Positions 18,001 to 25,722 of a DNA stretch of 56,498 nt are shown here, piece by piece (position 1 is the first letter of the stretch; each line of letters starts with the position of its first letter). The notes below the pieces were generated by a model. The model was not told where the DNA came from. It searched no databases and was given only the letters and a program-made list of their open reading frames with translations. The stretch is from Stenotrophomonas sp. Ste86. Its GTDB lineage: Bacteria; Pseudomonadota; Gammaproteobacteria; Xanthomonadales; Xanthomonadaceae. The stretch is taken from positions 1 through 56,498 of the forward strand of contig NZ_JALJRW010000024.1 in assembly GCF_024519465.1 (NCBI RefSeq), written 5' to 3'. Made by a program: the position numbers and the translations under genes.

Positions 18001-18631
18001 TCGGCTCGGCCAGCGTGGCGATCCAGGTGTTGTCGATGTCGCGCAGCAACGAGGCGCTCACCCCGTAAAGCACGAAGTAGCCGACCAGGCCGATGTATAC
18101 CCACAGGATCGAGCGGGTCAGCGCGGCCAGCATCGCCAGCAGTGCGGTGGTGAACACCAGGTTGGGCAGGACGATGAAGGCGAACGTCCACGCGTAGCCC
18201 CGCAGCGAGACCGTCCCCATCCGCGCCGGGTCCACCCAGGGCATGAACGGGGCCAGGAACAGGCCCGCGGCGATGATCAGATAGAACAGCAGGCCGGCGC
18301 ACAGCGCGGCCAGGATGCGCCCGGCCAGGTAGTCGCGGCGTTTGACCGGGCTGGCGAAGATCAGCTCGGCGGTACCCAGCTCGAAATCGCGCAGCAGTGC
18401 ATTGCTGACGAACAGGGTGGATACCAGCATGCCCATCATGGTGAACACGCCCATGAAGCGGGCAATCACAATCGGCGCGTTGCTGTGCACATTGCCGGTG
18501 CCACCGCCCATCTGCACCGCATCGGTGGAGGCCGCGGCGAAGGCCAGCGCGGCGAACAGCAGCGACAACAGCCAGAACAGGGGGGAACGGAGCTGCTCGC
18601 GCAGCTCGAAGCGGAAGAAGGCAGTGATCAT
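15053..18631 (-). CDS. ABC-2 type permease fused to M1-family metallopeptidase
   Basis: 1192 aa. Residues 1-590 hold about twelve hydrophobic segments in two ABC-2 permease halves (FRFELREQLRSPLFWLLSLLF at the start; second half from about 350). The rest is a periplasmic or extracytoplasmic M1 aminopeptidase-like domain with the zinc site HEIAHQWW (His932, Glu933, His936) and a downstream Glu in MLSESLAQY. The catalytic Tyr may be in the later FYRLREEIG/KGSLVFYRL region. It is 13 bp downstream of its ATPase gene. Such fusions are annotated in Xanthomonads; the exported or processed substrate is unknown. The stop codon is provided by a REP. Confidence 0.9.
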   Translation of the reverse strand: MITAFFRFELREQLRSPLFWLLSLLFAALAFAAASTDAVQMGGGTGNVHSNAPIVIARFMGVFTMMGMLVSTLFVSNALLRDFELGTAELIFASPVKRRDYLAGRILAALCAGLLFYLIIAAGLFLAPFMPWVDPARMGTVSLRGYAWTFAFIVLPNLVFTTALLAMLAALTRSILWVYIGLVGYFVLYGVSASLLRDIDNTWIATLAEPMGMRAVGRTVRYWAAEQSNTQLPQVAGYLLANRALWLGVAAALFTATFALFRTERSGSGRRRWGRKPAAPTPATVRPTQWGVPRIRPTFGAVTGWQQYLRQVRFDTTGVLRSVPFLVLLLLGLANFIPGALTQESLYGTPIYPVTAEMLASLQGAYSWLLVIIVLFYAGELVWKERTARLNEVNDAMPVPNWVPLLAKFTVLVVVIACFQAVGAAVSMLLQLGQGYTRLEPLVYLQTLALGSVFYVLMGGMALVLQVLTNNKFAGYALLIVVMIGQVALGLLDYTQNLYNFGNWPNAPYSDMNGFGHFLVGQLAFQSYWALLLAALLCLASAFWVRGVGMGLRQRITLARRRLRGPAGVGASLAMVGFVAVGGWLYWNTNIRNEFLSPDQQRDLQARYERELSKYRDLPQPRIVAVDNRVDLHPETRSVTLDADWTVRNTHATPITDIHIAMGDDRQLVAVDLGGQTLGFHDADLGYRIYHLNNPLQPGEERRVHFRVDQHPDGITAGQAPTDVVENGSFFNSRMLPSFGYEDAAQLEDRNERRKRGLGEPTRMPKLEDEAARANTYISDDADWLDFRTTICTAPDQIALAPGYLQEEKTINGRRCFRYAMDRPMLNFYAYLSARWQVKRGMYKDIPIEVYFDPRHGYNVDRMIEAVQKSLAYYEANFTPYQHRQVRIIEFPGYQSFAQSFANTIPYSESIGFIADLRDPEKIDYVFYVTAHEIAHQWWAHQVIGANVQGATMLSESLAQYSALMVMEKAYGRQHMRQFLKTELDRYLSGRGGERIEELPLERVENQQYIHYQKGSLVFYRLREEIGEDALNRALKRFLQDKGYQQPPYTTSRELLDYIRAETPADRQALVTDLFEKITLYDNRLLEAKARKRDDGKYEVTLTLHAQKRYADGGGKETPGRMDDWVDVGVFANAPSGKERDQKVLYLKRHHITTESPTVTVVVDGKPDEAGFDPYNKLIDRVSDDNRRKVSL

Positions 18632-18644
18632 GGGCGCGCTCCGG

Positions 18645-19538
18645 TCAGGCAGCGCGCGACTGCAGGCGCAGCCGCTGGAAATAGACATCTTCAAGGTCAG
18701 GGGCGACCGCCTGGAAACCATCGCCGGGGTTGGTGGCGCTGTGCACGTGGATCACCGGACGCCCGCCGACCAGCCGCGTCGACAGCACCACATGGTTGGC
18801 TTCATAGCCGGCCAGTTCGGCGGTATCCACCTGCTTGCGCCAGACCTGCTGCTGCAGCGCCTCGATCGCATCGCTGGGCTTGCCGGTCAGCAGCACCTGC
18901 CCCTTGTTCATGATGGCCATGCTCGGGCACAGGTCGGTGACATCTTCCACGATATGGGTGGACAGGATCACCGCGACGTTCTCGCCGATGGCGGCCAGCA
19001 GGTTGAGGAAGCGGTTGCGCTCTTCCGGGTCCAGGCCGGCGGTGGGTTCATCCACGATCACCAGGCGGGGATCACCCAGCAGCGCCTGGGCGATGCCGAA
19101 GCGCTGGCGCATGCCGCCCGAGTAGGTGCCCAGCTTGCGCTTGCGTGCGTCCCACAGGTTCACCTGCTGCAGCAGCCCGTCCACCACCTCGCGGCGCTGC
19201 CCCTTGTGGGTGAGGCCCTTGAGCACGGCGAAGTGCTCCAGCAGATCCAGCGCGCTCACCTTGGGATACACCCCGAAGTCCTGCGGCAGGTAGCCCAGCC
19301 GGCGCCGCACCGCATCCTTGTCGCGCAGCACGTCGATGGCCGGCTCGCCGGGAATCTCCAGGGTCACGCTGCCACTGTCGGCCTCCTGCAACGTGGACAG
19401 GGTCCGCATCAGCGAGGACTTGCCCGCGCCGTTGGGGCCGAGCAGGCCGAACATGCCGCGCGGGATATCGAGCGTCACCCCGTTGAGCGCGTGCACGCCG
19501 TTGGCGTAGGTCTTGGACAGCGAGCGGATCTGCAGCAT
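18645..19538 (-). CDS. ABC transporter ATP-binding protein
   Basis: 297 aa with all nucleotide-binding motifs: Walker A GPNGAGKSS, Q-loop LPQDFG, signature YSGGMRQR, Walker B LVIVDEPTAGLDP, H-loop STHIVED. It is the partner of the permease/M1 fusion 13 bp downstream, forming a two-gene operon. The C-terminal 80 residues, past NKGQVLLTG, resemble the regulatory tail of ABC-2 exporter ATPases. Confidence 0.92.
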   Translation of the reverse strand: MLQIRSLSKTYANGVHALNGVTLDIPRGMFGLLGPNGAGKSSLMRTLSTLQEADSGSVTLEIPGEPAIDVLRDKDAVRRRLGYLPQDFGVYPKVSALDLLEHFAVLKGLTHKGQRREVVDGLLQQVNLWDARKRKLGTYSGGMRQRFGIAQALLGDPRLVIVDEPTAGLDPEERNRFLNLLAAIGENVAVILSTHIVEDVTDLCPSMAIMNKGQVLLTGKPSDAIEALQQQVWRKQVDTAELAGYEANHVVLSTRLVGGRPVIHVHSATNPGDGFQAVAPDLEDVYFQRLRLQSRAA

Positions 19539-19747
19539 GCGTCGGACACCTTCCCCTGAATGGTGAACGACTTATCCCGGCAAAGCGGCGCGGCCACATC
19601 CGCCGTAAGTCATGGGTGCGGTCGGGAGCGGTGCGCATCTGCTCCCGGCACGACGGGCTTCATCGCGGCCAGATCGGTTTCATCGCACCGCGCTGGCGCC
19701 TGGCCAGCCGGGCAGGCAGGCTGGGCCATCCACTGCAGGAGCGTGCC

Positions 19748-21124
19748 ATGCCCATCCACCTCCATCTGACCCGCACGGCCCTGCACGGGAGCGCGTTGTT
19801 GGCTCTGCTGACCAGCAGCGCACTGGCCAGCGCCGCGCCGGCGCCCGATGTCGCAACCGCCGCGCAGTGCGCGGTTGGCAGCTACCGCATGGCCGATGGC
19901 GGCAGCGTGGACATCGGACCGGGAGCAACGGCCGAGCAGCTGCGCTGGCGGCTCCCGGACGGACGCACCGGGCAGCTGCAGACGCGCGGCCATCGCCGCT
20001 GGGCCAGTACGCTGGGCTGGACCAACCGCGCCGATGGTCATACGGTCCAGTTGCCTGCGTGCGGCAGCACGGCCATCCGGTTCGACGGCCAGCGCGGCGA
20101 GCGCATTGCACTGGTACAGACCGACACCCGCTTTGTGTCCGGCGGCGTCACGCTGGCCGGGCGGCTGACCTTGCCGCCGGGCAATGGCCAGGTGCCGATC
20201 GTGGTGCTGGTGCATGGCGCCGAGCACGATGCCGCGTTGCCGACCTATTCGCTGCAGCGCGAATTCGCCGCCGGCGGCATCGGTGTGTTCGCCTACGACA
20301 AGCGCGGCACCGGTGACTCGGGCGGGCGCTACACCCAGAACTACCTGACCCTGGCCAACGATGCCATCCACGCCGCACGCCAAGCCCGCCGCCTGGCGGG
20401 TGCGCGGGCCGGTCGGCTCGGCTACCAGGGTGGCAGTCAGGGCGGGTGGGTGGCACCGCTGGCCGCACGCATCGAGCCGGTCGACTTCGTCATCGTCAGT
20501 TTCGGGCTGGCGGTATCGCCGCTGGACGAGGATCGCGAAGCCATCGCCGATGACATGGCACGCGCAGGCGTGGGCGCCGACGACACCGCCAAGGCGATGG
20601 AAGTGGCCGACGCCTCGGCGGCCATTGTCGGCAGCGGCTTCACCGACGGGTTCACGCAGATGGCGTCCGTCAAAGCCCGCTACGGCCACCTGCCGTGGTT
20701 CAAGTCTGTGCGCGGCAACATCAGTGGCTACCTGATGGCGACGCCGGAAGCGACCGTGCGCGTCGACGGCCCGCGCCTGCTCGAGGGCATGCCGGCCGAC
20801 TACGACCCGCTGCCGGTGCTGGAACACCTGGACGTGCCGCAGCTGTGGCTGCTGGCCGGGCAGGATCGCGATGCGCCGCCCAGGCAAACCCTGCAGCGGC
20901 TGGCGCGCCTGCAACGCGATGGCCGCCCGATCCAGACCGCGGTGTTTCCCGATGCCGACCACGGCATGTACGACTTCGAACGCGATGCGACCGGCGACCG
21001 CGTCTCTACCCGCCAGCCGGACGGCTACCTGCGGCTGATGCAGGACTTCATCCTGGCACGGCCCTTGGCGGCTACCTACGGCGCGGCACGGGTCGAAACG
21101 AGGCCGCGCTCAACCGCGCCGTGA
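19748..21124 (+). CDS. Secreted alpha/beta hydrolase (prolyl-oligopeptidase-like fold)
   Basis: 458 aa with a signal peptide (residues 1-27, ending ALASAAPA). An N-terminal beta-rich region (about 28-125) precedes an alpha/beta-hydrolase domain: oxyanion strand VVLVHGAEHD, FAYDKRGTGDSGG, nucleophile Ser in GYQGGSQGG, late acid in LAGQDRDAPP and His in FPDADHGMYDF. Probably a periplasmic esterase or peptidase; substrate unknown. It converges with and overlaps the LacI gene by 15 bp. ATG 19748 is chosen because the signal peptide starts there. Confidence 0.85.
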   Translation: MPIHLHLTRTALHGSALLALLTSSALASAAPAPDVATAAQCAVGSYRMADGGSVDIGPGATAEQLRWRLPDGRTGQLQTRGHRRWASTLGWTNRADGHTVQLPACGSTAIRFDGQRGERIALVQTDTRFVSGGVTLAGRLTLPPGNGQVPIVVLVHGAEHDAALPTYSLQREFAAGGIGVFAYDKRGTGDSGGRYTQNYLTLANDAIHAARQARRLAGARAGRLGYQGGSQGGWVAPLAARIEPVDFVIVSFGLAVSPLDEDREAIADDMARAGVGADDTAKAMEVADASAAIVGSGFTDGFTQMASVKARYGHLPWFKSVRGNISGYLMATPEATVRVDGPRLLEGMPADYDPLPVLEHLDVPQLWLLAGQDRDAPPRQTLQRLARLQRDGRPIQTAVFPDADHGMYDFERDATGDRVSTRQPDGYLRLMQDFILARPLAATYGAARVETRPRSTAP

Positions 21125-22141
21125 CGATTCCCGCAGCACCTGCTTCACCGCGATGGTCTGCCCGTCCACCGCCTCGCCGTTGATCAGCGCCAGCAGCTTC
21201 TCCACCAGCAGCTGCCCGGCCTGCTTGGTGTCCTGCTGCACGGTGGTGAGCGTGGGCGACACCGACGCCGCCAGCGGGATGTCATCGAAGCCGGCCAGCG
21301 CCACGTCCTGCGGGATGCGCAGGCCCTGCTCGCGCAGCGCCCGCATGGCGCCGATCGCGATCAGGTCGCTGGCCGCGAACACGCCGTCCACCTGCTCGCC
21401 GCGTGCCAGCAACGCGTGGCAGGCATCGAACCCGTCCTGCTCGGTGGTGATCGCATCGTGCTGCAGGCCGGGCTCGGCGGTGATCCCGCGCGCGGCCATC
21501 GCCGCGACATGGCCGCGATAGCGCTCCTCGAATTCCGGGTAATGGCTGGACGCATGGCCGATGAAGGCAATCCGCCGGCAGCCCTGGTCCAGCAGGTGCG
21601 CGGTGATATCGAAGCCACCCTGGAAGTTGTCGCTGCCGATCGACACCCCGGGCTGGTCGGGCAGGGCCGCGCCCCAGCGCACGAAATGGGTGCCTTGCTC
21701 GACCAGCCGCTGCAGCCGCTCGCGCGACTCGTGGTAATCGCCGTAACCGAGCAGGATGATCCCGTCGGCCTTGTTGCTGTCTTCGTAATCGGCCTGCCAG
21801 TCGGTGGACAGCTGCTGGAAGGACACCAGCAGGTCGTAGCCGCGCAGCGCGCAGGCGCGGGTGATCGAGCCGAGCATGGCGTGGAAGAACGGGTTGATCA
21901 GCGAGTCGTCGTTGGTCGGGTCCTCGAAGAACAGCAGCGCCAGCGTGCCGGCATTGCGCAGGCGCAGGCTGGAGGCGTTCTTGTCCACCTTGTAGTTCAG
22001 CTCCCGGGCGATGCGCAGGATGCGCTCGCGGGTTTCGGGGTTGACCATCGGGCTGCCGCGCAGGGCGCGCGAGACGGTCGGCTGCGACACCCCGGCCAGG
22101 TGGGCGATGTCCAGGGAAGTGGCTTTGCCTCGGATGGTCAT
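21110..22141 (-). CDS. LacI-family transcriptional regulator
   Basis: 343 aa. Helix-turn-helix at residues 8-30 (TSLDIAHLAGVSQPTVSRAL) with the LacI hinge NYKVDKNASSLR, then a periplasmic-binding-protein-like effector domain with VDGVFAASDLIAIGAM and ALAGFDDIPLA near the end. The effector is presumably a sugar. The nearest carbohydrate genes are the maltodextrin locus 11 kb away, whose two identical 14-bp sites may be its targets; this link is inference. Its 3' end overlaps the convergent hydrolase gene by 15 bp. Confidence 0.9.
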   Translation of the reverse strand: MTIRGKATSLDIAHLAGVSQPTVSRALRGSPMVNPETRERILRIARELNYKVDKNASSLRLRNAGTLALLFFEDPTNDDSLINPFFHAMLGSITRACALRGYDLLVSFQQLSTDWQADYEDSNKADGIILLGYGDYHESRERLQRLVEQGTHFVRWGAALPDQPGVSIGSDNFQGGFDITAHLLDQGCRRIAFIGHASSHYPEFEERYRGHVAAMAARGITAEPGLQHDAITTEQDGFDACHALLARGEQVDGVFAASDLIAIGAMRALREQGLRIPQDVALAGFDDIPLAASVSPTLTTVQQDTKQAGQLLVEKLLALINGEAVDGQTIAVKQVLRESSRRG

Positions 22142-22464
22142 TGCTGGGGTACGGCGGGGGACGACGATCTGCATGATGCCATGCGCGGCAAGGCCGTGGC
22201 CCGACCGAAAGGCGCCCGGCCGGCGGGCGATGGCGGGGTTACGCCAGCGGCCTGTGGAACCCGTCAGCGCCCTTGCCGCCCTTGGCGTGCGGGGGAATCT
22301 GGTCGGTTCCGGGCGTAATCCCCACAGGGCCGGGGACGGCGGCGATGGTAAGATGGTGCCTTCTGGACCCCCCCATTTCACCCGGGGCAGCCCCGCGTAT
22401 CTGCACCCCGCCTTGGGCTGTGATATGACTGCGGCCTGCCCTCGGACAACGGAAGAGCAACCCT
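22142..22464. other. Intergenic region between lacI-type gene and ssb
   Basis: 323 bp carrying the divergent promoters of the LacI-family gene and ssb. A TGATATGA stretch at about 22421-22428 is a weak -10 candidate for ssb, whose ribosome-binding site is GGAAGAG before ATG 22465. I looked for a LexA box (CTGT-N8-ACAG) and saw none. No gene is supported. Confidence 0.4.
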
Positions 22465-23031
22465 ATGGCGCGCGGCATCAACAAAGTCATCCTGGTCGGC
22501 AACCTCGGCAACGACCCGGACGTGAAGTACACCCAAGGCGGCATGGCGATCACTCGCATCAGCCTGGCGACCACCAGCGTCCGCAAGGACAAGGATGGCA
22601 ACCAGCAGGAGCGCACCGAATGGCACCGCGTGGTGTTCTTCGGCAAGCTCGGCGAAATCGCCGGTGAGTACCTGCGCAAGGGCAGCTCGGTCTACGTTGA
22701 AGGCAGCCTGCGCTACGACAAGTACACCGGCCAGGACGGCGTGGAGAAGTACTCCACCGACATCATCGCCGACGAAATGCAGATGCTGGGCGGCCGCGGT
22801 GAAGGCGGCGGCGGTGGCGGTGCTGCTGCCGGCGGTGGCAACTACGGTGGCGGCGAGCGTCCGCAGCGCCAGCAGGCCCCGCGCCAGGAGTACGGCGGCG
22901 GCGGCGGTGGTGGCGGCGGTCAGCGCCAGGGCGGGCAGGGTGGCGGTCATGGCCAGCAGCGTCCGCAGCAGGCACCGGCGCAGTCGGCGCCGCCGATGGA
23001 CGACTTCGCTGACGACGATATTCCGTTCTGA
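22465..23031 (+). CDS. ssb: Single-stranded DNA-binding protein
   Basis: 188 aa. OB-fold at residues 1-110 (starts [20 protein letters not shown]; contains [22 protein letters not shown] and [15 protein letters not shown]), a Gly/Gln-rich disordered linker (about 112-170), and the acidic tip DFADDDIPF that recruits replication and repair partners. The tetramer coats ssDNA in replication, recombination and repair. A strong terminator follows at 23061-23091, so it is monocistronic from its own promoter. Confidence 0.97.
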   Translation: MARGINKVILVGNLGNDPDVKYTQGGMAITRISLATTSVRKDKDGNQQERTEWHRVVFFGKLGEIAGEYLRKGSSVYVEGSLRYDKYTGQDGVEKYSTDIIADEMQMLGGRGEGGGGGGAAAGGGNYGGGERPQRQQAPRQEYGGGGGGGGGQRQGGQGGGHGQQRPQQAPAQSAPPMDDFADDDIPF

Positions 23032-23060
23032 TTTTTAGCTGCAGAATTATGTAAACAAGG

Positions 23061-23091
23061 CCCCGGTAAGTATCTGTACTTACCGGGGTTT
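23061..23091 (+). terminator. Rho-independent terminator of ssb
   Basis: Perfect 12-bp stem CCCCGGTAAGTA / TACTTACCGGGG with a TCTG tetraloop, followed by TTT-C-TG, 30 bp after the ssb stop. Confidence 0.85.
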
Positions 23092-23163
23092 CTGCTGTTT
23101 GCGGCCGCGGCTCTCCCATGTGCTGATCTCGTTTCCATCTTCCATTTGTAGAGGATGTAAACG

Positions 23164-23250
23164 ATGGCACCAGAATTCCGTGTTCGGCTTGGTCTGTTCG
23201 CGTCCGGTGAACGCTCCCCGGTGCTTCCAGATCGGGAAGCACTTCCGCTC
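23164..23250 (+). pseudogene. N-terminal fragment, possibly of a tyrosine recombinase/integrase
   Basis: ATG 23164 has a clear AGAGGATG ribosome-binding site. The first ~29 residues (start MAPEFRVRLGLF, then SGERSPVLPDREALPLF) resemble the amino end of plasmid- or island-type site-specific integrases, which begin with a SGER-P-LLD-x-G-P-LF pattern. After PLF the frame runs into IS3 sequence in another frame, so the gene is truncated. Family assignment is tentative. A GTGCTTCC/GGAAGCAC hairpin lies within it at 23221-23242. Confidence 0.35.
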
Positions 23251-23703
23251 TTTTTGATACGCATCGAGATGCGTTCGGGGGCGAGCCGATCTGCAATGTC
23301 CTGCAGATTTCCCGTCTGGGTATCGACGGTATGCGGCGCTTCGGCGCGATCCGCAACAGCGCTGTTCGCGTGCGCACAGCGACGACCTCCTCGCTCCTCA
23401 GATCGAGCGTGTCTGGCAGTCCAACATGCAAGTCCACGGCGCGGTGAAGGTCTGGCGTCAACTGGCTCGCGAGGGAACGGCGGTGGCGCGTTGTACCGTC
23501 GAAGGACTGATGCGCCGCCTTGGATTGCAAGGTGTGAGGCCAGGCAAGACCGTGCGCACGACCATCAGTGACAGCTGGAACCCATCGGACATATCCCGCC
23601 TGCCGAGGCTGAGGCAAACTACTATCGGCAACTAGCCAGTCAAGCCGCCGCGGTGGCGGCCTGACGTAAACCTACTGGCCTCCACCGAGCCCGGGGGGAT
23701 TCA
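23250..23703 (+). mobile_element. IS3-family remnant, internally deleted
   Basis: Three pieces of an IS3-type orfB are recognisable: its beginning (FDTHRDAFGGEPICNVLQIS), then in a shifted frame the helical region (DDLLAPQIERVWQSNMQVHG, continuing GAVKVWRQLAREG, VARCTVEGLMRRLGLQG and GKTVRTTI), and then directly the C-terminus (LEPIGHIPPAEAEANYYRQL, stop at 23662-23664). The integrase DDE core between RTTISD and LEPIG is gone, as is all of orfA. The right terminal repeat ends at about 23703 (minus strand TGAATCCCCCCGGGCTCGG). No left end is visible. Inactive. Confidence 0.8.
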
Positions 23704-24271
23704 GTTTGCGAGACCGGAACGCCGCCACTTTCATCCGGTTCCCGCACAGCGCCATGCTGCACCAACGGCGCTTTCGCGACTTGGTCGTGTCATGGAACAG
23801 CAGTGTGCAGTCATGCGCTTCACACTCGCGTACGTGCTGCAGGTCGCCACCGGCGAGGAGCCGGCTCAGCGCCACTGCGATGGGCTCCAGCAGGCTTTCT
23901 GCGCTGTCATCGCGGCGGCGTTCGACCACGCAAGGGCCTGCACCGTCAGTGGACGACTGCAGTTGAACGATCGGTCGGCCAGCCTCCAGCACCTTGTTCA
24001 CCACCGGTGCCTGGAACGGGCGACCTGCCCGTGCAGCCGCCAGCAGTTCGCGTGCTTCGTCGCGCAGGGCGGCGGCCAGAGCCGCCACGCCCTTCGGAAT
24101 GGGGACCGCGCCTGCGTCCAGGACGCCCGCCGCGGCCAGCCAGTCGATTGCCGCCTGGTCGCCCTGAAGCACGTCCACCGGGGCCGTGCTGGGGCCGTAA
24201 GCCGAGTTGATGAAGTCGAGCGCCAGATCATTGGCCACGAACAGCGCGGGGGATGGAGCTGAGTCGATCAT
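23672..24271 (-). CDS. CGNR zinc-finger/ABATE-domain transcriptional regulator, C-terminus rewritten by IS end
   Basis: 199 aa. The N-terminal stress-sensor-like ABATE domain (ALFVANDLALDFINS; about residues 5-140) is followed by the CGNR zinc finger: REC-EAHDC-TLLFHDTTKSRKRRWCSMALCGNRMKVAAF, with the metal-binding Cys at the expected places. The last ten residues (LNPPGLGGGQ) and the stop lie inside the IS3 terminal repeat, so the insertion replaced the native tail just beyond the finger. It is divergent from an exported hydrolase, with paired operators between them, and probably represses both. Start ATG 24271 is preferred over upstream alternatives because the ABATE domain begins there. 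Confidence 0.85.
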   Translation of the reverse strand: MIDSAPSPALFVANDLALDFINSAYGPSTAPVDVLQGDQAAIDWLAAAGVLDAGAVPIPKGVAALAAALRDEARELLAAARAGRPFQAPVVNKVLEAGRPIVQLQSSTDGAGPCVVERRRDDSAESLLEPIAVALSRLLAGGDLQHVRECEAHDCTLLFHDTTKSRKRRWCSMALCGNRMKVAAFRSRKLNPPGLGGGQ

Positions 24272-24273
24272 TC

Positions 24274-24346
24274 GTAACCCCTGTAAATGTTGTTGACAGG
24301 TTACCACTGCCGTGCGTAACCTTCAAATCAACTCCAATGTGGTTAC
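24274..24346. promoter_or_regulatory. Paired operators GTAACC-N19-GGTTAC in a divergent promoter
   Basis: GTAACC (24274-24279) N19 GGTTAC (24299-24304) is repeated exactly 42 bp on as GTAACC (24316-24321) N19 GGTTAC (24341-24346). A consensus -35 TTGACA at 24293-24298, with a weak -10 about 18 bp later (TAACCT), lies between the arms on the plus strand. The sites fill the whole 86-bp gap between the CGNR regulator and the hydrolase, so autoregulation and control of the hydrolase are likely. Confidence 0.65.
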
Positions 24347-24357
24347 ATAAAGCGCTA

Positions 24358-25320
24358 ATGACTCCTTCGAATACGCTCGCCCGATTCGGCGCGACGGCTG
24401 CCCTGCTCGCCGCCACCGCTACCGCGCACGCCCAGGTCCAGTACCGCTACGAACAGGTGGGCGAGGTCAAGGTGTTCTATCGGGAGGCCGGCCCCCGTTC
24501 GGGCCCCACCGTGCTCCTGCTGCATGGGTTCGCGGCATCGTCGTACATGTACCGGGACGTCATCGAGGCGCTGTCGGACAAGTACCACGTCATCGCCCCG
24601 GACCTGCCCTCCTTCGGTTACACCGAGGCACCTGCGCGTGGCGCGTATGACTACACCTTCGACACCCTGGCCGCGACCCTGCAGCGCTTCACCGAGCAGC
24701 TGAAGCTGGAGCGCTACGCGCTGGTGGTGCACGACTATGGCGCGCCGGTGGGATGGCGTCTTGCCAGCGCGCATCCAGAGCGGATCACTGCCCTGATCTC
24801 GCAGAACGGCAACGCGTACGAGGACGGCCTGGCGAAGGGGTGGGATCCGATCCGCGCCTACTGGAACGATCCCAGTGCGCAGAACCGCGCTGCCCTGGCT
24901 GAGTTCCCCACGGCCGCTGCGATCAAATGGCAGTACCTGGAAGGCGTGCGCGACCCCAGCCTGGTGGCGCCGGATGGCTACACCCTTGAGGGGCTGCATG
25001 TATCCAGGCCCGGCAACGCGGATATCCAGCTGGACCTGCTGCTGGACTACGCCTCCAATGTGCGGCTTTACCCCGCGTTCCAGGCCTACTTCCGGACGCA
25101 TCGGCCGCCGCTGCTTGCCGTGTGGGGGCGAAACGATCCGTACTTCCTGCCCGCCGGTGCAGAGGCGTGGAAGCGCGACATTCCCGATGCCGAAATCCAC
25201 TTTTTCGATACCGGGCACTTCGCGCTGGAGACGCATGCGGACGAGATCATTCCGGTTATCCGGGAGTTTCTGGATCGGAAGGTTGGCACGCACCGAAGCG
25301 GAGCGCAGTCGGGTCCTTGA
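24358..25320 (+). CDS. Exported alpha/beta hydrolase (haloalkane dehalogenase / epoxide hydrolase-like)
   Basis: 320 aa. Signal peptide residues 1-22 (ends ATATAHAQ). Typical fold: HGFAASSYMYRD oxyanion region, IAPDLPSFGYTE, nucleophile Asp in VVHDYGAPVGW (Asp, not Ser, as in haloalkane dehalogenases and epoxide hydrolases), acid in WGRNDPYF, His in FDTGHFALETH. A periplasmic detoxifying role is plausible but the substrate is unknown. It is controlled by a promoter overlapped by the GTAACC-N19-GGTTAC sites and is divergent from the CGNR regulator. Confidence 0.87.
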   Translation: MTPSNTLARFGATAALLAATATAHAQVQYRYEQVGEVKVFYREAGPRSGPTVLLLHGFAASSYMYRDVIEALSDKYHVIAPDLPSFGYTEAPARGAYDYTFDTLAATLQRFTEQLKLERYALVVHDYGAPVGWRLASAHPERITALISQNGNAYEDGLAKGWDPIRAYWNDPSAQNRAALAEFPTAAAIKWQYLEGVRDPSLVAPDGYTLEGLHVSRPGNADIQLDLLLDYASNVRLYPAFQAYFRTHRPPLLAVWGRNDPYFLPAGAEAWKRDIPDAEIHFFDTGHFALETHADEIIPVIREFLDRKVGTHRSGAQSGP

Positions 25321-25698
25321 ATAACAGGAAACGCGCCGGCAGGCGGAATCCCCAGCAAACCCAAAACGTTCCGGCCGCTGCACGACGATCCAGATGATTG
25401 AGTCAATCCGACCGTCCCGTCCAGAGTTGGCAAGGTGGCGTCGAACGCGTCCCGTTGGGTCGTATGCCAGCAGACGGGAAGGGTGCGATTTGGCTTCCAG
25501 CTATTACGGGTGGTCCCAGTGGATAGGGGGAAAGGATGTCAACAGGTTTATCTGGTAGGCGAAGTTGTTGACACTCGCGAGGCAGTAGTGCGCTGGGTGC
25601 ATTGCATGCCAGCGCAGGTGGCAGTTGTTTACCCTTTTGGTAGGCACAACCCTTTCAAGCAAAACGCACCGGTACGTCCCGACAGAGCTTCAAGAAAA
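25321..25698 (+). other. Uncertain transcribed region upstream of a terminator
   Basis: No gene is firmly supported. A GTG-started frame from 25435 would encode a Val/Arg-rich peptide (CQQVYLVGEVVDTREAVVRW and VHCMPAQVAVVYPFG are protein-like), but it reads through the terminator at 25699-25722 and the REP at 25832. The stretch may be a decayed gene, a repeat family or an untranslated RNA ending at that terminator. Confidence 0.3.
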
Positions 25699-25722
25699 CC
25701 CCCGTTCTTACGGGGATTTTTT
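25699..25722 (+). terminator. Rho-independent terminator
   Basis: CCCCGT (25700-25705), TCTT loop, ACGGGG (25710-25715), then ATTTTTTG. A strong plus-strand terminator with no assigned gene directly before it. Confidence 0.8.

Noticed and set aside
22400..22464. LexA box upstream of ssb
   Set aside because: CTGTGATATGACTGCG lacks the right half ACAG at the required spacing.
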